From a bacterium (GTDB lineage Bacteria; Krumholzibacteriota; Krumholzibacteriia; Krumholzibacteriales; WJIX01), in NCBI GenBank assembly GCA_021160845.1, contig JAGHBT010000101.1:1-5395 (forward strand): a stretch of DNA of 5,395 nucleotides. Direction: 5' to 3'. The notes below the pieces were generated by a model that saw nothing but the letters and a program-made list of their open reading frames with translations, was not told where the DNA came from and did not search any database. Made by a program: the position numbers and the translations under genes. This document shows, one piece after another, positions 1-5,395 of this stretch. Position 1 is the first letter of the stretch. The number at the start of each line of letters is the position of its first letter.

Positions 1-1184
1 CCTCTAGTGTGATATGTCAATGAAATTGAACAATTCGGGCAAGTATCTATCCAACCGCATTTTCTACATTGAACAAAATTCGCGTGCCCCCGCCTGTTAA
101 GCAACAGAATAGATTGCTGGCCTGCCGCAAAACTGTTATCCAGAAGATCCAGAAGCCTGTCGGAGAAGAGTTCTTTGCGCCCGCGCATATCTACAATTTC
201 GACCAACGGTAACTTGTGTCCGGTCGGCCTGGTCAGCAGTCGGAAGTAGCAATCCCCTGAGTTTTTGAACTGAAAATATCTTAAAAGAGAAGGAGTAGCT
301 GATCCCAGTAACAAAACCGCATTTTCCCCGCGCGCCCTGAATAGCGCGACATCAACAGCGTTGTAATGCGGCTTTTCTTGCTGTTTATAAGAAAAATCCT
401 GCTCCTCGTCCACAACAATTATTCCCAGGTCTTTCATCGGCACAAATACTGCTGAACGGGGACCAATTACAATATCCAGTTCCCCGTTGGAAGCATTTTT
501 CCATATCGTGTACCTTTGAGCTCCAGTTAATCTGCTGTGTAGCACAGCCATCCTATCGCCAAAGCGTCTCTTAAACCGAACGGTAATCTGAGGAATCAAA
601 GCAATTTCCGGTATTAATACTATTGCCCTTTTCCCGGAATTAATTGCTTCCTCTATACACCGCATGTACACTTCAGTTTTACCGCTCCCCGTAACCCCAT
701 GCAACATTACACTAATGTGCTTCTCGGCCTTCATCGCTTCAGTAACAACCGTAAACACTTTTTTCTGCCCCACACTCAGCTTTGGCGACTCTATCTCATG
801 TGGAAAACTTTCTTCTGAAATTTCCCCGGAGCCAACCCGCTGCTTTCCAGTAATTCCCGCGGGGAGCATAACCTTCAGAATCTCACCAAGAGAATGAAGG
901 TAATACCCGGCCATCCAATCGGCCAAATCAAGGAGCTCTTTTTTAATTAAAGGAATTTTATCAACTAAAACGGAAATCTCTCGTATTCTGAAGTTCCCTC
1001 TAGGTTTCCCGCATAACGAAATGATATAACCCGTAATATATCTTTTGCCGAATTTTACTTTGACTCTACAACCCGGCACAATCATTTTCGCCATGGATTG
1101 TGGGACTCTATATGTAAAAAGCCTTTTTACAGGAACAGGTAATGCAACATTGACATATTTTATTTCATCGCTCTTTGTTCCCAT
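1..1184 (-). CDS. priA: Primosomal protein N' (PriA replication restart helicase), N-terminal 394 residues, cut by window edge
   Basis: PriA is a 3'-to-5' superfamily 2 DNA helicase that recognises stalled forks and reloads the replisome. The frame is open from an ATG at 1184 to base 1. Residues 9-55 match the 3' DNA-binding domain (core VNVALPVPVKRLFTYRVP), and residues 90-110 carry the typical WMAGYYLHSLGE stretch. Walker A is GVTGSGKT (163-170, K169), the Walker B position reads DEEQ (259-262), followed by SYKQQE of the aromatic-rich loop, then GSATPS (294-299) and NRRG (363-366). The first zinc cysteines are C373, C376, C382 and C385. Two points are odd: DEEQ replaces the usual DEEH, and only about 25 residues separate the DNA-binding domain from the helicase, so the winged-helix domain seems absent. 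The ATG was chosen because homology begins just after it; no good ribosome binding site precedes it. The rest of the helicase and the C-terminal domain lie outside the window. Confidence 0.96.
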   Translation of the reverse strand, partial: MGTKSDEIKYVNVALPVPVKRLFTYRVPQSMAKMIVPGCRVKVKFGKRYITGYIISLCGKPRGNFRIREISVLVDKIPLIKKELLDLADWMAGYYLHSLGEILKVMLPAGITGKQRVGSGEISEESFPHEIESPKLSVGQKKVFTVVTEAMKAEKHISVMLHGVTGSGKTEVYMRCIEEAINSGKRAIVLIPEIALIPQITVRFKRRFGDRMAVLHSRLTGAQRYTIWKNASNGELDIVIGPRSAVFVPMKDLGIIVVDEEQDFSYKQQEKPHYNAVDVALFRARGENAVLLLGSATPSLLRYFQFKNSGDCYFRLLTRPTGHKLPLVEIVDMRGRKELFSDRLLDLLDNSFAAGQQSILLLNRRGHANFVQCRKCGWIDTCPNCSISLTYHTR

Positions 1185-1194
1185 AGTAGACAAG

Positions 1195-1223
1195 ATTATA
1201 TTGTAAAAACACTTGCCGGGCAA
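1195..1223 (-). promoter_or_regulatory. Possible sigma-70-type promoter for priA
   Basis: In the 48-base gap between the receiver gene and priA, the minus strand reads TTGCCC (1223-1218), a 17-base spacer, then a perfect TATAAT (1200-1195). The -35 box matches the consensus at 4 of 6 positions. A start about seven bases after the -10 box would fall near 1187, only about three bases before the priA ATG, giving an almost leaderless transcript. That would fit the missing Shine-Dalgarno site. The gap is AT-rich, so chance is a real alternative. Confidence 0.35.
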
Positions 1224-1232
1224 TCCTAAATA

Positions 1233-1610
1233 TTATTTTCTGGTGTATAAATATTCGTTTATTTTCTCTATAAGCTTGCTTGGGCTGAAAGGCTTAACAA
1301 TATAATCGTCGGCGCCAACTTCGAATCCAAGCCTTTTATCTATTTCTCTACCTTTTGCCGTCAGCAAAATAACAGGTATTTTTTTAGTTAAGGGATTTGA
1401 CTTGATCACGCGGCACGCCTCATACCCGTCAACCTTGGGCATCATTATGTCAAGTATTATCAGATTCGGCTGTTCCTTCCGGGCTTTTTCTATAGCTTCC
1501 TCGCCATTTGAAGCCGTTACTACCTCGTATCCCTCTGCCGCGATACTGAATTCCAATATCTGGGTGATATTTTCCTCATCATCCACAACAAGAACTTTTC
1601 TTTCGGGCAT
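1233..1610 (-). CDS. Stand-alone response regulator receiver protein (CheY/Spo0F type)
   Basis: This 125-residue protein is a single receiver (REC) domain with no output domain. It would take a phosphoryl group from a histidine kinase and act by protein contact or as a phosphorelay intermediate in the cytoplasm. All signature residues are present: the acidic pair D10/D11 (VLVVDDEEN), phosphoacceptor D54 (LIILDIMMP), switch residue T84 (ILLTAK), aromatic switch Y103 and conserved K106 (VKPF). The length is normal for the family. It starts 12 bases after the kinase stop codon, with a strong AGGAGG site overlapping that stop, so the kinase is the obvious partner and translation is probably coupled. 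The start is certain because VLVVDD, the first beta strand, follows directly. The closing tail YLYTRK leaves no room for a DNA-binding domain. The biological target cannot be read from the sequence. Confidence 0.95.
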   Translation of the reverse strand: MPERKVLVVDDEENITQILEFSIAAEGYEVVTASNGEEAIEKARKEQPNLIILDIMMPKVDGYEACRVIKSNPLTKKIPVILLTAKGREIDKRLGFEVGADDYIVKPFSPSKLIEKINEYLYTRK

Positions 1611-1618
1611 ATTTTTTT

Positions 1619-1624
1619 CCTCCT
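1619..1624 (-). promoter_or_regulatory. Ribosome binding site of the receiver gene, overlapping the kinase stop codon
   Basis: The minus strand reads TAGGAGG followed by eight A/T bases and then ATG at 1610. AGGAGG is a full Shine-Dalgarno match at good spacing, and its first two bases are the last two of the kinase TAG stop (1625-1623). Ribosomes ending the kinase therefore sit on the start signal of the receiver, which suggests coupled translation. Confidence 0.85.
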
Positions 1625-4600
1625 ATACTTTTTCAGTTTCTTCGGCAATAGTTTGATTTTCTTTATCAACATTTTTCGAATAAAAATAGTCTTCAAGGTC
1701 TTGAATTTCCTCAGATCCCCGCAATTCATCCAGCACATCTAAAAATGCCTTTACAACTTCAGGATCGAACTTCTTCCCCGAGTTTTTCGAGATTTCAGCG
1801 ATTGCTTCATCCAGAGAGAAACCACGCCTGTACGGACCATGAGTAACAAGCGCTCTAAAGGAATCAATTACACTTATTATTCTAACTTCCAGAGAGGTCT
1901 CTGAAGATTTAATGCCGTCAGGATACCCCTTCCCATCACAACTTTCATGATGGCTTCTTATCATTTTCATTATTTTCTCATCAAGCCCCATTGGAGAAAG
2001 AAGCAAATAGCCTATATCGGTATGCTTTTTCAGTTTTTCCCACTCATCTGCTGACAGGCTCTCCCTTTTACCCCTTATGTGCCTCGCAATTTTCATCATC
2101 CCAACATCATAAAGGTTCATACCAACATAAATCGCTGCCAGGCTCCCTTCATCCAGATTAAGATGCCTTCCGGTTTGCACAGCTAACTTGGAATACAAAG
2201 AAAGATTCTTGCTTCCTACACTCTCTCTAAAATCAAGAATACTCCTCATGGCTTCTCTTAAATCGGCAAAATTTGTTGAAATAACTTCATAAGCATCGAG
2301 CTTGCTCAGCATAGAGGAGATAATTTTACTCAAGGCCTCAAGAACCTCTTTTTCCGCGTCTGTGAATTCTCTTCCTTCCACATGATCGCTTACATTGAGT
2401 ACTCCTATCACCTTTTCCTTTTCTTTTAATGGAACTGAAATAAAGGAATGGGTGCCATAATAGGCCGAATTGTTGGAACGTTTGAAGTTATTATCTTTTT
2501 CAATATTCTGAATATGTATAGCTCTACCTTCTTCAAAAACGCGGCCGGCTATTCTTTCCCCGACATTGACCTTCGTGTTTTCTACAAACTCGGGATTCAT
2601 TCCCTTAGCCGCGATAACCCGAAGTACATTTTCATTCTCATCCAGCTTCATTATTGAAGCCTTTCTCGCCTGCAGAAACCCGGCAAGCATTTCCACAAGA
2701 AGAGATAAGAAACTTTCCCTGTTAAATCTAGTGTGTCCGATAACAGCCGTCGTTTTGCTATGGCGAACCGTTATATCGCGCACCGGAAGCAACACAACAA
2801 ACCTGGCTCCAGCCTCCTTTAAATTCTCAACCCATATTCGACCGTCATGCCATTCCACAATATCTTTGCATATAGCCAATCCCAACCCGGAACCACCATG
2901 CTCCCTGGTATTGCTGTTATCAACCTGGTGAAATCTTTCAAAAACCTTTTCCAGTTGCTTTTCAGGTATTCCCTTCCCCGTATCCTGAACCACTATTCTA
3001 ATAGCGGAAGCTTCCTCGTCGAGAGAAATTGCTATTTCTCCTTTACGAGGAGTGAACTTTAGCGCGTTGTTCATCAGATTATTAACAAGTTGATAAATCA
3101 ATTCCCTATCCGCGTCCATCTCAACGGGAGATTTTGGCATACGAAGAGTACAGTTAATCCCGGAAGCGAATATCTTGTTTTCAAGGTCATTATAAACACT
3201 TTGCAGAATATCGTTAACATTACATGTTTCTTTTATACACTTTAATTGTCCCGTCTCCATCGTAGAATAATCAAGTATGTTATCGACAAGAGCAATCACC
3301 CTTTCATTCTCCTCGCTCATTACTTTGAGAAAATCCTCTATCGTGTCACGCTTGACCGTGAAAACATTTTCAGTAAGAGTCTCCGCGTAGGCCTTTATAG
3401 AAGTGAGTGGAGTTCTGAGTTCATGCGATATTACCGACATAAAATTCGTTTTCAGCTGATTCGCGTTTTCAAGCTCGTTCTTATACTGTGATATTTCTGC
3501 TTCTATACTATAATAATTGTCATTTAGCCTTTCGTAGCGAATCAATTGAGCAACCAATCCGACGCAAAGCGAGAGAAAAACTCGATCGATCTTGGATATC
3601 TCATTGAAGAAACCAATTATAAATACTCCCACGGTGGCCGCGCCTTCCACTACCGGGCATACAAAAAGATTGTCCTTCTTCCATTCTATAGACTGGGGTA
3701 CAAAGAAATTGCTATCTCCTCCAAGAATATCGCGGTTAATCTTATATCCTCTTCCATCCCTATACCTATCATCAAGATGTTCGGTATACTTTTCTTTCGG
3801 ATAAGGAATGTTCATCTCGGGAGAAACAAATTTTCCGCCGACCTCCCCGGCGCTGCCCCTCATATAAAAATATTCCCCTTTACTTTTCAGTGTTCTGAGA
3901 AAAACAAAATCCGCCCCGAATTTTTCATGTACCGCTTCAACAATTTCCTGATAACTTTTCGAAGAGTCTTCACTCAATACACTTTTCCCCTCCACCCCCA
4001 CAAAATTTCTAAACATTTGGGATTTTCCATATTTTCCCTGCTTTAGCTTTTTAACAATGTTTTCTTTACGATTTTGTAATTCTCTAACACTCCCTGCAGA
4101 ACAAATTGCAAGAAATGTGAGCCCGCCAATATCAGCAAGAGATATAAATTGTTTCCATAAGAGGTTGGAAGAAAGGAGTCCGGCCCATGACAGCCCCTCA
4201 AACAATCCCGCTATAACAAACAGAGCTGTTCCAAGAATCCATATAATCTTATTAGATAAACTCACCTTCCTTAATTCTATTAGAAATCCCGCCCAGAAAC
4301 CAAAAGAGGCAAAACCCCCCGCAAGAAACAGTAATTTCGCGTGAGAGATCCCGCCGCTTGATATCCAGACGCTCGCCGCCCCTAAAATCGCGCCGCTTAC
4401 CATTCCCGCGGCAATCATACTTCCGTTCCAAAGACTTTGAAATCTCTCCTTCCCCGATTCAATGGAAGACACCATCAAAAGATACAATCCAACCTGGCCA
4501 ACAAAAAATGAAACTATTGGCAAAAAAGGCTTGTCCGCCAAAATAGGGCTAAGGAATACCAACCTAGAAAAACCCATAAACACAAATCCAAATATGATTT

Positions 4601-4733
4601 TCAGGCCTTTACTATTGTTCCCGGCGATAAAATACCCAAACCCTACAACCACATACATCAACAATAACACGGTCAGGTATGTTGCCGATCCCGCGTAGCC
4701 TAAAAATATTTCTTTTATCCCTATACCTAACAA
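1623..4733 (-). CDS. Membrane sensor histidine kinase, 7TM-GAF-HisKA-HATPase-GAF-degenerate HD-GYP
   Basis: This 1036-residue protein is built to sense a signal at the membrane, autophosphorylate and pass phosphate to a receiver. Residues 18-216 hold about seven hydrophobic helices; basic residues in alternate loops predict N-terminus out, C-terminus in, like 7TM histidine-kinase sensor regions. A divergent GAF-like domain (about 258-400) and a short coiled coil (405-430) follow. The kinase core is complete: H437 in SHELRTP, N box N552/N556, G1 DTGKGIP (584-590), F box F598/F601, G2 GGSGLGLA (613-620). A clearer GAF domain spans about 672-812. The C-terminal HD-GYP module (about 820-1003) keeps D876, H904, H928/H929, DGKGYP (933-938) and D957, but the HD histidine is Y875, so catalysis is doubtful. 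There is no receiver inside the protein; a separate one follows. The TTG start is supported by a strong GGAGAGG site four bases before an otherwise uninterrupted reading frame, 13 bases after the previous gene. The stop is TAG. The kinase role is sure; signal and output are not. Confidence 0.93.
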   Translation of the reverse strand: MLGIGIKEIFLGYAGSATYLTVLLLMYVVVGFGYFIAGNNSKGLKIIFGFVFMGFSRLVFLSPILADKPFLPIVSFFVGQVGLYLLMVSSIESGKERFQSLWNGSMIAAGMVSGAILGAASVWISSGGISHAKLLFLAGGFASFGFWAGFLIELRKVSLSNKIIWILGTALFVIAGLFEGLSWAGLLSSNLLWKQFISLADIGGLTFLAICSAGSVRELQNRKENIVKKLKQGKYGKSQMFRNFVGVEGKSVLSEDSSKSYQEIVEAVHEKFGADFVFLRTLKSKGEYFYMRGSAGEVGGKFVSPEMNIPYPKEKYTEHLDDRYRDGRGYKINRDILGGDSNFFVPQSIEWKKDNLFVCPVVEGAATVGVFIIGFFNEISKIDRVFLSLCVGLVAQLIRYERLNDNYYSIEAEISQYKNELENANQLKTNFMSVISHELRTPLTSIKAYAETLTENVFTVKRDTIEDFLKVMSEENERVIALVDNILDYSTMETGQLKCIKETCNVNDILQSVYNDLENKIFASGINCTLRMPKSPVEMDADRELIYQLVNNLMNNALKFTPRKGEIAISLDEEASAIRIVVQDTGKGIPEKQLEKVFERFHQVDNSNTREHGGSGLGLAICKDIVEWHDGRIWVENLKEAGARFVVLLPVRDITVRHSKTTAVIGHTRFNRESFLSLLVEMLAGFLQARKASIMKLDENENVLRVIAAKGMNPEFVENTKVNVGERIAGRVFEEGRAIHIQNIEKDNNFKRSNNSAYYGTHSFISVPLKEKEKVIGVLNVSDHVEGREFTDAEKEVLEALSKIISSMLSKLDAYEVISTNFADLREAMRSILDFRESVGSKNLSLYSKLAVQTGRHLNLDEGSLAAIYVGMNLYDVGMMKIARHIRGKRESLSADEWEKLKKHTDIGYLLLSPMGLDEKIMKMIRSHHESCDGKGYPDGIKSSETSLEVRIISVIDSFRALVTHGPYRRGFSLDEAIAEISKNSGKKFDPEVVKAFLDVLDELRGSEEIQDLEDYFYSKNVDKENQTIAEETEKV

Positions 4734-4735
4734 AT

Positions 4736-4742
4736 CCTCTCC
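4736..4742 (-). promoter_or_regulatory. Ribosome binding site fixing the TTG start of the kinase
   Basis: The 13 bases between the TAA of the HD-GYP gene and the TTG at 4733 contain GGAGAGG (4742-4736), with GGAG five bases before the TTG. No ATG or GTG start lies nearby in frame; the next methionine codon is residue 26, inside the first membrane helix. This supports TTG as the real start and suggests translational coupling with the upstream gene. Confidence 0.75.
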
Positions 4743-4746
4743 AGAA

Positions 4747-5395
4747 TTAATGTAGAATTCGCTTACCTGATTTAGTTCTCATTCTCTCCATTATATTCAT
4801 ATATTCCTCAACCTCTATCTGTCCTTCATCCATAAGAACATCTACAAACGCTTTGACTATTGGCGTATCAAACTGGGTTCCCGCTTTTCTCACCAACTCC
4901 TCAATAGCTTCCATAACAGTCATTTTGTTCCTATAAGGCCGTTCGCTTATCATGGAAACATAGGCATCAAGAACAGCCAACATCCTGGCTCCTGCAGGTA
5001 TCTGGTTACCCTTCAAACCCATGGGATACCCTTTACCGTCAACATGTTCATGATGAAAAAGAACAATTTTGCTAACCATTTCGACAAACTCGAACGGTCT
5101 GAGCAGGGCAGCCCCACGCTCCGGATGCTTTCTTATTCTATTTATGTCTTCCTCAGAAAGGGTTAGTGTTTTCGTTAGAATATCTTCACTAACACAGGCC
5201 ATTCCAATATCATGCACACTCGCGACATATTGAATTACCCTTGCCTCTTTCCTTTCGAGTTTCAGCCTCTTTGCAACCTTAACCGACCAATCGACAACCT
5301 TTCGCCTGATTCCTGATTTATCCCTTTCAAATATTTCCAGCAGAGAACGAAGCGAATGTATTGTCTCTCTGAGAAAGGCGTGAAAATCTTGCGAC
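4747..5395 (-). CDS. HD-GYP domain protein (probable cyclic di-GMP phosphodiesterase family), C-terminal part, cut by window edge
   Basis: The frame is open from the window edge to a TAA at 4749-4747, giving the last 215 residues. HD-GYP proteins hydrolyse cyclic di-GMP or related dinucleotides with a two- or three-metal centre. The domain shows HDIGM (His codon 5214-5212), a histidine 29 residues later (RKHPERG), HH in FHHEHVDGKGYP, and an aspartate (AVLDAY) 28 residues after that, so the core two-metal ligands are all present with standard spacing. Two usual features are missing: the histidine expected 32 residues before HD is isoleucine, and the lysine of HDIGK is methionine. The GTG at 5217 is not a credible start because it sits right before the HD motif and about 60 more residues of the same fold precede it. 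A helical linker (LRETIHSLRSLLEIFER) at the visible N-end resembles the one before the HD module of the kinase, so a GAF or other sensor domain probably lies outside the window. The kinase gene follows after 13 bases. Confidence 0.9.
   Translation of the reverse strand, partial: SQDFHAFLRETIHSLRSLLEIFERDKSGIRRKVVDWSVKVAKRLKLERKEARVIQYVASVHDIGMACVSEDILTKTLTLSEEDINRIRKHPERGAALLRPFEFVEMVSKIVLFHHEHVDGKGYPMGLKGNQIPAGARMLAVLDAYVSMISERPYRNKMTVMEAIEELVRKAGTQFDTPIVKAFVDVLMDEGQIEVEEYMNIMERMRTKSGKRILH

Noticed and set aside
1203..1224. Small hairpin TTGC-CCG-GCAA followed by GTGTTTTT as a terminator between receiver gene and priA
   Set aside because: The stem has only four base pairs with a three-base loop, and the T-run is interrupted and short. 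It is too weak to call a terminator.
1185..1235. In-frame continuity from the receiver TAA through to the priA ATG
   Set aside because: The 48-base gap has no stop in this frame, but the stop is TAA and the gap encodes no recognisable peptide. A TTG at 1223 has AGGA directly against it, too close for a ribosome site, so neither read-through nor an earlier priA start is supported.
1520..1738. Minus-strand 72-codon frame overlapping the kinase end and receiver start
   Set aside because: It is an out-of-frame reading of the kinase C-terminus and receiver N-terminus, lysine-rich with no motif. The overlapping frames are conserved family members.
3546..4046. Plus-strand open frame of 166 codons, and the shorter plus-strand frames across 664-4698
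   Set aside because: They lie opposite well-supported coding sequence (PriA, receiver and kinase), encode no recognisable motif and have low-complexity, compositionally odd translations. They are shadows of the minus-strand genes.
4747..5217. GTG at 5217 as start of a short 156-residue HD protein
   Set aside because: It would begin at the residue before HD and remove the first helices of the domain. The same frame is open to the window edge and continues the fold.
1..5395. CRISPR arrays, tRNA or rRNA genes, insertion sequences, riboswitches
   Set aside because: No regularly spaced repeats, cloverleaf-like sequence, terminal inverted repeats or transposase motifs were seen on reading both strands. 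Almost all bases are coding.

Overview
The window is a compact, single-direction stretch of a bacterial chromosome. All four genes lie on the minus strand, so transcription runs from position 5395 towards position 1. Base composition is moderate and slightly AT-rich. Shine-Dalgarno sites are clear at two of the three visible starts, and one start is TTG. The families point to a free-living bacterium with elaborate two-component and HD-GYP signalling, of the kind common in deltaproteobacteria and many candidate phyla. I cannot place the organism more precisely.

Layout in transcription order: (1) 5395-4747, the C-terminal part of an HD-GYP phosphodiesterase-type protein, cut by the window edge. 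(2) 4733-1623, a 1036-residue membrane histidine kinase with a TTG start. Its order is seven transmembrane helices, GAF-like domain, HisKA, HATPase, GAF, then a C-terminal HD-GYP module whose HD motif has become YD. (3) 1610-1233, a 125-residue stand-alone receiver (CheY/Spo0F-type). (4) 1184-1, the N-terminal 394 residues of the replication restart helicase PriA, cut by the left edge. The gaps are 13, 12 and 48 bases, so the first three genes look like one operon. priA may be co-transcribed, or may use a possible promoter directly in front of it. There is no gene-free stretch over 300 bases.

The likely logic (inference) is that the kinase senses a signal through its membrane and GAF domains and phosphorylates the small receiver at D54. 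The two HD-GYP modules, one with the core metal ligands and one degenerate, would link this to cyclic dinucleotide signalling or protein-protein contact. Points worth a second look are the unusual kinase architecture, the intact/degenerate HD-GYP pair with shared substitutions, the single in-frame amber codon between kinase and receiver, and a compact PriA that appears to lack the winged-helix domain and has DEEQ instead of DEEH.
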